From positions 124,001-188,000 of the forward strand of contig JAGVSM010003677.1 of assembly GCA_022494885.1 (NCBI GenBank): a DNA stretch of 64,000 bases, given 5' to 3'. The position numbers were made by a program, and so were the translations under genes. This DNA is from Micrasema longulum. Its lineage: Eukaryota; Arthropoda; Insecta; Trichoptera; Brachycentridae. Of the stretch, positions 1 through 9,450 are shown piece after piece. A model generated the notes under the pieces. It worked only from the letters and a program-made list of their open reading frames with translations, did no database searches and was not told the DNA's origin. How positions within the stretch are numbered: position 1 is the first letter of the stretch; every line of letters begins with the position of its first letter.

Positions 1-209
1 CATCATACAAAAAGCTGTCAAGTATTTGGAGAAAATGTTGATTCAAGTTCAAACCCAAAAAGAAGAAGAGAAAACTAAAGAAGATGGGTCCTTCAGCATC
101 ACGGAGCATATTGATGATGATTCCACCGTACCCAAGGAGATCAGTATTGATCCTAAGACATTCTGCAAATTAGGGCATTTTCATCTCCTCATGGAGGATT
201 ATTCAAAAG
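1..209 (+). CDS. KDM6A/Utx homolog: KDM6A/UTX-type H3K27 demethylase, exon (5' partial)
   Basis: An open frame runs from base 2 to a donor at 209/210 (AAAG|GTACAC). It contains QKAVKYLEKMLIQVQ, a charged segment, then FCKLGHFHLLMEDYSK. This matches what I recall of vertebrate UTX at the start of its TPR array (KAV..YE.LI...FCQLGHFNLLLEDYPK). UTX is a nuclear JmjC dioxygenase that removes methyl groups from H3K27 within COMPASS-like MLL3/4 complexes. The TPR repeats are an interaction surface and the JmjC domain lies far downstream, outside this window. The frame is open to the left edge, so the exon is cut by the window. About 30 residues rich in K, E, D and S separate the two conserved blocks, more than in vertebrate UTX. 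The donor splits an Ala codon (G|CA) that is completed perfectly by the exon at 2744. KDM6A versus UTY or KDM6C is not meaningful in an insect, so this is the single Utx orthologue. Confidence 0.88.
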
Positions 210-807
210 GTACACACACACACTTATAAGCATTTTTTTTTTTTAATGAAAGCATGATATATATTTGCTGACAAAAGCTGGATTCAAACCCCTCAGGATT
301 TTCCCCTACTCAAAATATTTATTCTTCTCTGTTGAAATATTGGTCAATCTATATTATTGTTTTTATTTATTTTTGGAACAGTAACAAATTATTAGCGACA
401 CACACACATACACACACAATAATATTTAACTGGGCCTATAATCCTTTATGTATGTATGTATGCTTGTTACCTCTGATTTATCATCGATGTTGATTACATT
501 CTATGCACCGCCTAGGTCCAATATTGTTAATTGTTTTTTTTTTTTAATACTAACTCACAGGTCACTAAGTCAGTGGCGTCACTAAAAAAAAAGTTAATGA
601 AAATCAACGCACGGGTCGTTTAAAAAGCCTGAGTGGGTCAGTGTCTGACCCGCGTGTCACAGGTTCACCATCACTGACCTAGGTTGAGTAGAACATCTAC
701 TATATATTATTTTCAAAATTCTTGATCGGTAGCTCAATACAATGCACTTATCAACAGAATATAAAATACTGGCAATGAATATGCTTCATATTCTGATGTA
801 TTTCATC

Positions 808-863
808 ACTATCATCATACGCCTGTCCACACCGATGGTGCATAGGGCACTGCATTAGTACAC
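808..863 (-). mobile_element. SINE-A 3' fragment
   Basis: On the - strand this reads GCAGTGCCCTATGCACCAT followed by ATGATGAT, the 3' end shared by all SINE-A copies. The segment between the two differs from the other copies. It lies directly beside another reverse-oriented SINE-A copy. Confidence 0.55.
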
Positions 864-1005
864 TTATCATCGTTCCCCTTTCGCACTTATATTTTATTGG
901 AGACTGCATTTTTACAACAACCGCAGGTTATCTTGATCATTTTTGTTTGAACCCGAGACATCTTGAATGGTAGGCAAACGCACTGGCTACTACACCATGA
1001 GGATG
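864..1005 (-). mobile_element. SINE-A, internally deleted copy
   Basis: On the - strand it starts with a tRNA-like head (GTGTAGTAGCCAGTGCG, TTTGCCTACCATTCAAGA, TCGGGTTCAAAC). It then jumps to the 3' part (ATGATCAAGATAACCTGC... GTGCGAAAGGGGAACGATGA). Compared with the copy at 6456 the middle (TTTTTACACT...ACTGGTACCT) is missing. Confidence 0.65.
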
Positions 1006-1009
1006 ACGA

Positions 1010-1117
1010 TTTATATTTCTTCTTTAGTCTGTAGCTGTTCATTCCTGAACGTAGGCTTCCTCCATCCTTTTCCATGCTAAACGGTCTTGGGCTATTTGCA
1101 TCCATACTGTCCCGAAT
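1010..1117 (-). mobile_element. LINE reverse-transcriptase C-terminus (RTE/BovB-like), fragment
   Basis: In one - strand frame the stretch ends WMQIAQDRLAWKRMEEAYVQ-E-stop, with the stop at 1039-1041. This is the conserved C-terminal tail of a widespread insect non-LTR reverse-transcriptase family that I recall by its AWR..EEAYVQ signature. Only the last 30 or so codons remain. It sits immediately 5' of a SINE-A copy on the same strand, so both may have been copied or rearranged together. Confidence 0.6.
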
Positions 1118-1127
1118 GCTTCACAAT

Positions 1128-1200
1128 ATCATCTCAGCGATTGGTGTACCAATGCAGTGCCCTATGTACCATTAGGTGCGGAAAGGGAATGATGATGAAG
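1128..1200 (+). mobile_element. SINE-A 3' end
   Basis: GATTGGTGTACCAATGCAGTG, then CCATTAGGTGCGGAAAGGG and a GATGATGA tail. This is the same 3' end as the copies at 6456 and 58115. Head and middle are absent. Confidence 0.7.
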
Positions 1201-1411
1201 CATAAAATATGTACCTCTGTTTTTTAAATATTTTATTCCTTTCCTAAATACAATTTTTAATTAACATATAAAATAAATAACTGTCCACAGCATGCTAGTT
1301 ACAAAAATCATTTGATACAATGAAGATTTTTACAAAAAAACACACTGTGGGACCTGAAATATCTATTAGCCCGATATTTGAATTAACCCAGGCCTGATTA
1401 TTATTTTGGAT

Positions 1412-1460
1412 AATTAATATAGCGCCATTTTTGTGAAAATCATCTCGAGGCGCTGTACAG
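1412..1460 (-). mobile_element. LINE-gamma 3' tail
   Basis: On the - strand it reads CTGTACAGCGCCTCGAGATG then TTTTCACAAAAATGGCGCTA. This tail recurs at 29232, 37220, 44810 and 46365. It resembles the LINE-beta tail but has CTGTACAG and GATTTTCACAAAAATGG in place of CTTTACA and ATTACGAAAATGG. Confidence 0.65.
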
Positions 1461-1687
1461 TAATATCTCTGCTATTTAAATACAAAAGTACAGTGTATTT
1501 AATCAACAATACTTTGAGTAATCTTGACAAACACCCTAGGCAGTTAAATAAAAAATTGTGTTACGTGGGTTATTTTTTTATAAATATAAACTTATGCTTA
1601 CCATCTATCAGGAATTTAGATATAAATATTCTTATGTAAATCTATGCCTGGGCGAATTAAGAATAGAGTTCTGCATGTGTTATACAA

Positions 1688-2105
1688 TCAGAATCCTGGA
1701 TGAGTGATTTCAACTCGATGGCTGCTCTCGATAAAAATCCTGAAAAAGGAAATTGAGTGGAGAAAAGTCTGCTCTGTAGTGTAGTGGTTGACGCATTCGC
1801 CTACTATGCTTGAGGTCTCAGGTTCGATTCCCGGGAAGGTTGGCATGAAATATTTGTTTTTAACAGTGGTTTTGCACTGAAGTATTTCATTTCCTTGGAC
1901 TGGCTCCTGGGCTGGTATTCTGAACGGAATTGCGCACAAAGAGATCGCTCTGTTGCGTGTATTTATTTTGTAAATATGCGTTCAAAATGTGTTTTCTACG
2001 CGCACTTTTCGTTCAGAATACCATCCCTGACGACTGATCACCTCACCTTCCTTTAACAGATAATCGAGGTACGCTGCATTTTGTTTATGCAGCGCCCTAT
2101 GAACC
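1688..2105 (+). mobile_element. SINE-A, long subfamily, split by a MITE
   Basis: A tRNA-like module begins near 1774: A-box-like TGTAGTGTAGTGGTTGACGC, B-box GGTTCGATTCCCGG. The body follows (GGTTTTGCACTGAAGTATTTC) and the 3' end (ATCACCTCACCTTCC... GCAGCGCCCTATGAACCAT). About 90 bp upstream of the tRNA-like part (CAGAATCCTGGATGAGTGA... CTCGATGGCTGCTCTC) is shared with the copies at 31576 and 40335 and so belongs to the element. A 119-bp inverted-repeat element interrupts the body at 1909-2027. Confidence 0.75.
1909..2027 (+). mobile_element. MITE-1 inserted in SINE-A
   Basis: The terminal inverted repeats are GGGCTGGTATTCTGAACG and CGTTCAGAATACCATCCC, with 17 of 18 bases complementary. CCTG stands at both outer edges and may be the target duplication. 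A second copy lies in opposite orientation at 34311-34431 and shares the interior (GGAATTGCGC.CAAAGAGATC GCTCTGT). No coding capacity. The class is undetermined. Confidence 0.8.
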
Positions 2106-2743
2106 ATCGATAAAATATACAGTAAAACACTTTGGCCCGCATGCGTCTGGAATATAATATATACTGCCGAAATAACAAAATTGTCATTTTTCTTAATAAA
2201 TCTTAGTTAATAAGTACACACTTACAACTTATTTTTCATTGTATTGTATACCGTAAAAGAAATTTTAAACATATTTATAAAAAAAACAATAAATTTAATT
2301 ATATCTCTTTTGTGTAATTCCATAATTGAAGATATATAATCCTACGCATGTGAAATTGTATCGACGAATACCTTCAAATTGTATGTTTTCTATTAAGTAT
2401 CTTTGTTGAATTACCTTATAAAATAAAATTAAAACTCCGTTTATCCGAATTCCAGTCACCTGGATTGCCAAATATTCAGATTGTTATCAGGGAACAGAAA
2501 ATAAAGGAGAAGTTTTTAATTTTTATTTAATTGCACAATGAACTTTGCTGGACACGTTTACGTAAGTTTTGTATGTGATTCCAATTCGCTGTATTATTTC
2601 AAAAGCAATAAAATCTCTCACTCATTCATCCGGATAGTAGGAGTTTTACTTTTGTATTATGTAAATATTTTGACAAGTATGTCGGTAAATGAATAATTTT
2701 AAATTGTGCAAAAGTTTTAATTAAAAACCTTTTTTTTCTACAG

Positions 2744-2852
2744 CAATGTCCGCGTATCAAAAGTTCTTTAAGCTAGAACCCAATAACTGGAAAGATCCAC
2801 TTTTCACATACGGTCTTGGTTTATGTTACTACCACTTTAATGCATACCAATG
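2744..2852 (+). CDS. KDM6A/Utx homolog: KDM6A/UTX-type H3K27 demethylase, next exon (TPR region)
   Basis: The exon follows a pyrimidine-rich tract and acceptor (TTTTTTTCTACAG|CA) and ends at a consensus donor (CAATG|GTAAGT). Joined to the previous exon it reads K-AMSAYQKFFKLEPNNWKD and then YGLGLCYYHFNAYQ(W). This is the UTX TPR segment I recall as KALSAYQRYYSLQ..YWK...YGLGLVYFHYNAFQW. It is 109 nt: two bases finish the Ala codon, 35 full codons follow, then TG of a Trp codon expected to be completed by G at the next exon. Incoming and outgoing phases agree with an intact gene, not a retrocopy. I could not find the following exon (expected to begin AIKAFQ...VDP) in the remaining 61 kb. Confidence 0.9.
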
Positions 2853-4019
2853 GTAAGTTGCACATAATTATTACACTTTTGAATTGATTCCACTATTTAT
2901 TAATTTATTTAATGTTTTTTTATTTAATAATACTGTAGAATTGATTCCGTTTTTCCTTTCATAATGTAAAATTATAATCAAGACTGTCTTGCTCACACAC
3001 CTGACAAGATTTTATATTTTATTTTTGTGGCTCTATCTATGAATTTTTGTTGTAAACAATATTAAAAGAGGTTCGCATTTCGTTACACAGATGTCGCTGA
3101 AGTACATTGTTTCGTTTTTGAAATACTGCACTTATTATTTCTTAATGTTAAGTAAAGACTTTAATTGAAATTATAAAATATAAGCATAGTTGAAAATTAT
3201 TTATATAGCGGATTTAGGTGTTCTTTTTTGTATTTAATTTCGACTGACGTTTTCCTTGCATATATAATCACACTGGTATATTGATTATATTTTAAAAAAT
3301 ATTTTTTTCACTCTTTTCCATTTCTCTTTAAAATATCTCGTTTTTTAGAGCTGCTGTCCTTTCATTTAAAAATATTCTCGTATAAATATCAAATTATATT
3401 ATCGTCTCTTTCATCCTCTATTCATTAACGTAATTTTCAATATCGCTTTCCCACTTTCATTTGTACCTAGTGAAATTGATAACAAATAGAATGTTTATAT
3501 TTCTGGTTCCTTCGAACAATACGGTGCTGCTTCTTTGTACAGTACGAACGTACGTCGGTTATTGAATATATCTCTCGTCTCTTTCTCCGTGAATTACTTG
3601 TCTCACTCTCTCTCACGTGTGAAATTGACTACGTGCCGCGGCCCTCGTGCTTCTCGTTTGGATGCGGCGTTGCCAAGTTTGTGTTTGCTCATCCCTAACC
3701 CCCTCCCTTCCTCCCTTTACTGAAAGGTGCATCGGAAACCTTCCGCCTCTTCCGTCACATTTTCTTCGGCACTGTTTTTAATTTTATTGCTTCGTACTTG
3801 GTACCCGAGTCATACTATAATCGGACACGTGTGCGCAGGCCAGTTGCGCACAACTAAAGAACTGAGCGAAAAAATGGAAAATACGCACATGAAATTATAG
3901 GCATTTTCTACAGAATATTGAACTGAAATATTTATTCTTTTATATTATTTATTTGAAAGGTTCGAAATTATTTTTTGAAAATTCATTATTATGCCGCCGT
4001 GATTTAAGATTACACATAA
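2853..4019. other. Non-coding, UTX intron
   Basis: No exon, tRNA or clear repeat recognised. Bases 3500-3850 are richer in C and T (CTCTCTCTCAC, CCCCCTCCCTTCCTCCC) and end in a small inverted repeat (GTGCGC... GCGCAC). The rest is AT-rich. Confidence 0.5.
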
Positions 4020-4975
4020 TGTGTTTTATCGCTCGATAACTGTATGAAAGAACTGAAAGCCTTAAGAATGAGAACAAAAATGGGTGATTTAACTGTCAAT
4101 TATATTTTGTATGCTGATGATGCCGTGCTTCTTGCTAACAACAAAGAGGAACTGCAATTCTTGGTAACAAAGGTCTACGATGTATGCAAGGGAAGCGATT
4201 TGCCGATGAATGTCGGTAAATCGAATGTGATGGTTTTTAAAAGAAATGAAAGTATGACTAAATGTGAAATCACTGTGAATCACTGTGAATTATACTAAAA
4301 CAAGTAGAGGAATTTGTGTATCTGGGAAGTATGTTTACTAGGGATGGAATGACTGAGAAAGATATTGAAAGGAGGGTGAGTGCCGCGAACAGATTGAGCG
4401 GTGCACTTAAATCAACCTTGGTAAATAAATGTTTGTCGCGCGAAGTAAAATTAGCAGTTCACAATGGAGTCCTGTTTCCGACCCTGATATATGGGAACGA
4501 AGTATTGACTTGAAAAAACAGGTATGAAAGTATGCTGAATGCTGTTGAAATGCGATCTCTCAGGCAAATGTGTGGTAAAACTATGGGCGATAAATGCACA
4601 AATGTTGAAATCCGTACATCATTCAAGGCGGAGGATGTTAAGCATTATCGACAAAATCAAGAAAGGAGCTCTGCGTTGGTTTGGACATGTAGAGCGAATG
4701 GACAGCGAAAGAACGGCTAAAAATATTTAAATGCGAATGTTGATGGATGCAGAAATAGAGGAAGACCGAAAAAGACATGGCATGACCAAATCTAACAATT
4801 ACTTGAAGATGGACATGTTAAAAGTAGGAATAATCGGTGCGCAATCACGAGAAGATGTATGAATGCAGAGGAAGCGAGATCTGTATGCTAATATTAAGGG
4901 ATGTGGCGTTCTATCCTCTCTGCCTACCCTTACGGGGAAACGGTGTGATAGTTTGTTTATTTGTTCTTTTATGAA
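4020..4975 (+). mobile_element. LINE-alpha (RTE-like) reverse-transcriptase 3' part, broken
   Basis: The frame SLDNCMKELKALRMRTKMGD leads into YILYADDAVLLA, the catalytic YADD box of a reverse transcriptase. It continues over several frameshifts: VYLGSMFTRDGMTEKDIERR, ..REVKLAVHNGVLFPTLIYG, MLNAVEMRSLRQMCGKTMG, GALRWFGHVERMDSERTAK, GCRNRGRPKKTWHDQI. The 3' end is GCCTACCCTTACGGGGAAAC. This is the longest LINE-alpha copy here and spans from the catalytic palm to the C-terminus. The endonuclease and first half of the RT are gone. At least three frame changes and several stops make it non-functional. Confidence 0.85.
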
Positions 4976-5716
4976 AATAAAAGTTATCATCTCATTAAAA
5001 TGGCATTCCATCAATAAATTTATTTGATCTTTGGACATAACTGTTTTAATACAACACTTTCTCACGCATCCCTTTTTGTCGTAGCTTCAGTTCGTTTTTG
5101 TCCAACAGACCATTTTTAACGAAATCGAGTTCTGAGAAAGCCTTTATTTATAAAATTTAAGTGAAAATATTTTTTTTGAATTTGAACCTTCTGTATGAAA
5201 GTTTTTACACTTTATTACTTTTATTTTATTTAAAACGGTGTTCATTTATACGTAAAGACACTTCTATTTTATATAAAAAATTTAAGTGTCTTCGTCATAA
5301 TTAATTGAACATGTGTAGAAAAAAAATTGTATGCAGATTCTATTTTTCTTACTGAAAATTTAATTTTACTTTATTGGTAAAATTGAAGTAATTGGGGCTT
5401 GGGTCCGTATTCTAGTGGGAAGCTTACATTTTTTTTCTAAAAGTTTTCAAATACAGGTTACCGTTAAATATTATTTGATTTTTCATATAAATATACACAT
5501 TTTCATACATAAATATCGATGTTAATTTATACCGTCTCGATATTTACGAAATGCGATCTTGATTGCGTTAGAGTGCGATGGATGTATGACGAACGAACGA
5601 ACTCACAAAACGAAATTGTGACAGAATAGGCCTCCTGATTCTTCTTCCGCCTTTAAGGCGCCTTTACACGCCAGCCAAAACGTTAACAAATACGTATTGG
5701 CAAACGCGTAGCCCAG
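4976..5716. other. Non-coding
   Basis: AT-rich with no gene or repeat I can define. A short TACCGTCTCGATATTTACG near 5528 resembles TATACCGTCTCGATATATAC at 8278, at the end of the large inverted-repeat element, and may be a fragment of it. Confidence 0.4.
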
Positions 5717-6366
5717 TCCCCCAGGAGAGTTGTAAAAATACCGTAGTCTACCAAATCACTCAATATTATACCGGTAGTCTACCGTTTCCTACCGCAATTT
5801 TGGTAGTTTATTTTTTAGGTAAAAAATATTAAATATTTTTAGAAAATAAATACTTTTTTACTCTGATTTAATTATTCTTGTTTTATTTTGAGCCCCTTGC
5901 CGTCTCTTAAGTAGTTTATTAATTAATAATTTCATGTTTCGTGATAGTACAGCTTCTTTACGGAAAATTTACGTGAGAAGGTCGAAAAAAAAAAAATATT
6001 TAACAGTGCCTAATGGACTGAAATGAGACAGTGCGCCATGGACGAAAATAATGAAGTATTACTAATGAAGTGATTAAACGGCCATTTCAAAAAAAAAAAA
6101 TTTTCCATGAAAACTACAGAAAAAAACCATATTCTTACGTATTATACGGTTTCTTATATATATATATAGTTTCTTACTATAAAATACCAATGGTTCTTAC
6201 TATAAAATACAGGTCTTATAATCAAATACTACTTATCAAGTGATTATACAGACATTTTATTAAGAAAAACGTTTTCTACCAAAACTACCGTATTATACGG
6301 TAGAATACGTTTCTTACAATAAACTACCAATGTTATACTACCGGCCTTACATCTCCAAGTGGGGGG
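5717..6366. mobile_element. Possible non-autonomous DNA transposon with TACCG-rich ends
   Basis: The ends are approximately inverted: CCCCCAGGAGAGTTGTAA at the left, and TTACATCTCCAAGTGGGGGG at the right. Both subterminal regions carry repeated TACCG/CGGTA motifs (ACCGGTAGTCTACCG near 5770, CTACCGTATTATACGGTAG near 6284), which would fold on each other. The middle is AT-rich and non-coding. The alignment of the ends needs gaps, so this is a tentative call. Confidence 0.4.
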
Positions 6367-6455
6367 GTATTTGTGTCTGGAAGAGCTGGCACACGCGCCG
6401 GCACATGCGCCGGTGCGCGATCCGATTACTGTCGGTTTTTCAACACAGATCAAAT

Positions 6456-6704
6456 GGCGTCGTAGTGTAGTGGTCAGCGCGTTTGCCTACCATGCAAGAG
6501 TTCTCGGGTACGATTCCCGACATGGTTGACACGAAATATTATTTAAAAAGGTGTTTTTACACTACAGTATTTCATAGACCCTGGACTGGTACCTGACGCG
6601 TAGGACTAATCATCTTACCTTCATGTAACAAAAATGATCAAGATGCACTGCGATTGGTGTACCAATGCACCATTAGGCGCCGAAAGGGAATGACGATGAT
6701 GATC
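6456..6704 (+). mobile_element. SINE-A, short subfamily, near full length
   Basis: Head GTCGTAGTGTAGTGGTCAGC and CGTTTGCCTACCATGCAAGA, B-box GGTACGATTCCCG. Body GTGTTTTTACACTACAGTAT and GGACTGGTACCTGACGCGTA. 3' end CCATTAGGCGCCGAAAGGG with a GATGATGAT tail. The upstream leader found in the long copies is absent. Confidence 0.85.
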
Positions 6705-7155
6705 AAAAGGCGCTGGCGGGACAATGGTAATCGCGTCAACACGTTGGCCCAGATTTTTCTGCCCTTTTGACGTCCGCTCATTGGCTCGCACGGACAGATA
6801 CTCAACGAGTCGCCAACGTTTGGGAGTTAAGCCAACACCGATCTTGGTTAAGCGATCTCTACTGGCCGACGTGTACAGCCGCCTTAATACTCATCCGCGT
6901 TTTCTCGCTCACGGGATAAACACAGGTCTCATTATTCCTACCTCCACCCTGCTCCCCCTACCCTTCCCTCCTGCCATCATCAGCCCTTCTGCCAAGCCCA
7001 AGAACGATGACCCCGAACAGACGGTACCGCAGTAGTAAATAGGCGTATATTTATGATACAAACGATAAACAATAAACACTCCCAATACTAATGTATGTTT
7101 ATTTTTATACACAAATAGCGAATCGGTTTATGATTTTTTTTGCAAATATACCGCA
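6705..7155. other. GC-richer non-coding segment
   Basis: Between SINE-A and the next element. Composition is about half GC with C-rich runs (CTCCCCCTACCCTTCCCTCC). An open frame of 103 codons (6724-7035, +) starts at ATG but resembles no family I know and has no splice signals that would place it in a gene. I treat it as chance. Confidence 0.3.
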
Positions 7156-8327
7156 CCAGGGCCTCGATTATGATGGGACAACCTTGACAGTATAGTTTAA
7201 GATGAATTCGCTCTATCGATTATAAAGATATACTACCGACCCCCACCTTCAAATTTTGGGTAGGTACATCGATAGGAAAAAGGGGAAGCGTACATCACGG
7301 TACACATATCTACGCTCTAACTTCAGATGACGTCTTAGTTGAAGATAAAAGTTTCCCGACCGACTACAAAGGTACATTACCGATCCACCCACCATCAAGT
7401 TTTGATCTAAGTACATCGGTTTATACCGCGGGTCTAGAACCCCTCGATACGTTTATCTACGCATTAACAGTGTCAATTTTTTTTTCCATCGAGCAATTTT
7501 TCCTTTAATTATGATTTATTAATATTAAAAAGTACATTCTTTTTCTTAAAGTTAAAATTAAATTTATATCTTTATACAATCACTTTGTAAAGCGCCCTTG
7601 AGGTATTATATTACGAAAATGGCGCCATATAAGTTATCCATAACTATTATTATTATTATTTAAATTTTTTATCGTTTTGAGGTTGGCACTCTTTTTCTTA
7701 AAAGCCTATTTAAAATATGAGAAAGACATATTTAAATTTTGAAGTCGAATTAAATTCTGACAAAACTGTCAGTTTTGGAAATGAGTGGCTAGATGCAGTG
7801 GTTAGACTAGCTAGATGCTGCCCTATTAACATTCAAGAGCATCTAGCCGTAAAATGTTACCAATGTAAAAAATAAATTGAGTTATTATATTTTTTCCGTC
7901 TGTTTTACTATATTCCGGAGTGTGCGCATCGAGACGTTAAAGGATCCGGCTTTGTAGTCGCTCGGTAGATAAATACAGACGATCGTTAAGCATATCGTCT
8001 TGGCAAGTGTCAAAAGTCTTTTAAAAATCATGTTCAAGCTAGTTTTTTTTGCTAGAATTGGGATTTATTGGAGTTTATAATCGCTTTGAAGTGGGCACTT
8101 TCTATCACAGAAGCCTATTAAAAACATAAATGAGAACCATTTGAAATGTTAATGATGTAAGGAACACGGGCTAATTGTTTTCTGTCGTTCATTGGCTTAT
8201 TTCGATCATATGATATCGATATGACGAGTAGGTAGAACATACCGAGGTAAGATACGGATAGTATAGTAGTTAAGTATACCGTCTCGATATATACAGATGA
8301 AGATAGCGTTCATAATCGAGGCACTGG
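7156..8327. mobile_element. Large inverted-repeat element (about 1.17 kb), non-coding
   Basis: The ends match in inverted orientation: CCAGGGCCTCGATTATGA at 7156 and TCATAATCGAGGCACTGG ending at 8327, with one mismatch in 18. Inside the left part is an imperfect direct repeat (ACTACCGACCCCCACCTTCA near 7229, ATTACCGATCCACCCACCAT near 7374). A LINE-beta tail is nested at 7575. No transposase frame. Target duplication unclear. Confidence 0.6.
7575..7660 (+). mobile_element. LINE-beta 3' tail
   Basis: CACTTTGTAAAGCGCCCTTG, then TTACGAAAATGGCGCCATAT, AAGTTATCC and a TTA repeat. This is the conserved CR1/L2-like tail, nested in the inverted-repeat element. Confidence 0.75.
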
Positions 8328-8372
8328 TTATTATTGTAGCTAACTTATATAGCGCCATTTTTGTAATATGCT
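8328..8372 (-). mobile_element. LINE-beta 3' tail fragment
   Basis: TTATTATTGTAGCTAACTTA TATAGCGCCATTTTTGTAAT is the reverse of the LINE-beta terminus. The inverted-repeat element abuts it, so the latter probably landed at its TTA-repeat end. Confidence 0.6.
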
Positions 8373-8386
8373 AATACAAAACCCTG

Positions 8387-8551
8387 CTCAGTCACCAACA
8401 TCGAACGCAGGCGATCCCAGCCATGAAACTGATAGAGTCTAAAGCACATAACTTCTATGGAAGCAGAACAACAGAATTTATTTTACCAAGACTGTTTAAC
8501 AAGCTTCCCGCCGAGGCCGAGTCAAAGAACTCAACTAGTTTCGAGCAGTAA
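8387..8551 (+). mobile_element. LINE reverse-transcriptase C-terminal fragment
   Basis: From 8411 the frame reads AIPAMKLIESKAHNFYGSRT, then ILPRLFNKLPAEAE, and stops at 8549-8551. ILPRLFNKLP is the typical pattern near the end of Jockey/CR1-type reverse transcriptases (LPR.FN.LP). Only about 46 codons remain. Its family within the window is unclear. Confidence 0.6.
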
Positions 8552-8574
8552 ATTTTTATACTTATTACACAACG

Positions 8575-9025
8575 GAGCGGAGTATGGAATTAGAAAAAAA
8601 AGGATGAAACTAGGCTGAATCCTTTCGAAATGCGATCTTTCAGACGAATGTGTCGGAAGACTAAATACGATAGGTGCACAAATGTCGAGATCCGTACGTT
8701 ACGTAAGGCTGAGATAAGCATTATCGACAAAATCTAGAAACGAGTTCTGCGTTGGTTTGGACACGTAGAGCGAATGGACAGCTCGAGAACGGGTAAAAAG
8801 CTTTACGATGCTAATGTTGACGGATGCAGAGATCGAAATGCGATGCGAAGAAATCAAGATGCGAGGTAGACCGAGGAAGACGTGGCATGAACAAATCCAT
8901 CAAATACTGGACGATGAACATCTCAAAAGTTGGAATAATCGGCGCGCGTGCATAAGAAGACGTATGAATGTTGGAAGCGTGATATGTATGCAAACACAGA
9001 GTGATATGGCGTTCTACCCTTTGTT
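8575..9025 (+). mobile_element. LINE-alpha C-terminal fragment, broken
   Basis: The copy reads EMRSFRRMCRKTKYDRCTNV, then RVLRWFGHVERMDSSRTGKK. GRPRKTWHEQIHQILDDEHL follows, with NNRRACIRRRMNV near the end. Several frame changes and a premature stop. It is collinear with 4530-4930 and lacks the catalytic part. Confidence 0.75.
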
Positions 9026-9232
9026 TAAATCGGTAATTTTATATGAAACCGTAGTGTTTTTTTTCCCAAACATTTTGTTTTCAAGGTACCTACATTTTTA
9101 AGTGTTTTAGCCAAAAACATCTAAACTTCTGGGCTACTGACCACCTTCTCACTTACGCTTTATTCTAAGGAATAAACATCTTTGAGATACGTGTTATTTG
9201 AAAAATGGTGTTTTACCCTTAGAGCAACAACC

Positions 9233-9450
9233 TTATACAGTCGCCCATACGGAGAAAAACCATTCTATGATTTTTCACCACGAAGTTAGCTACAGATGAC
9301 AGCAATATAGATTGAGAATTGCAAGCGCAAACCGAAACCGTCTATTACGCGTTTGTTGTTAAACTGAAAACCAAATTAAAACCAAACGAAAGATTTGGAA
9401 CGCTTTTGTTCTATGCAAAAGAGCAGAGCTTAAGGGCTTCTCTCGAGAAT
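9233..9450. repeat. Dispersed repeat, partner of 60824-61050
   Basis: GTTAGCTACAGATGACAGCA, GCGTTTGTTGTTAAACTGAA, AACGCTTTTGTTCTATGCAA line up in order with 60885-61020. The partner has clear inverted ends; this copy has lost them. Open frames here (9319-9600, +) have no ATG near the start and run across the repeat edge. Confidence 0.6.

Larger units (their letters stand above)
210..2743 (+). other. UTX intron
   Basis: Intron between the two UTX exons, bounded by GTACAC and TTCTACAG. It holds short CA and GTAT simple repeats (about 400-460), SINE-A fragments, one LINE C-terminus, one LINE-gamma tail and a SINE split by a MITE (listed separately). Bases 210-807 and 2110-2743 otherwise show only AT-rich sequence. 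Confidence 0.8.

Noticed and set aside
4044..4730. Host gene encoding an RT-like protein
   Set aside because: Several frame breaks and stops, and fragments of the same sequence recur at seven other places in the window.
6456..6540. Functional tRNA gene
   Set aside because: Same reasoning; the body and GATGAT tail are shared with several dispersed copies.
6724..7035. 103-codon + strand open frame
   Set aside because: Lies in a GC-richer patch between two repeats; low-complexity P/L/S end and no homology I can name.
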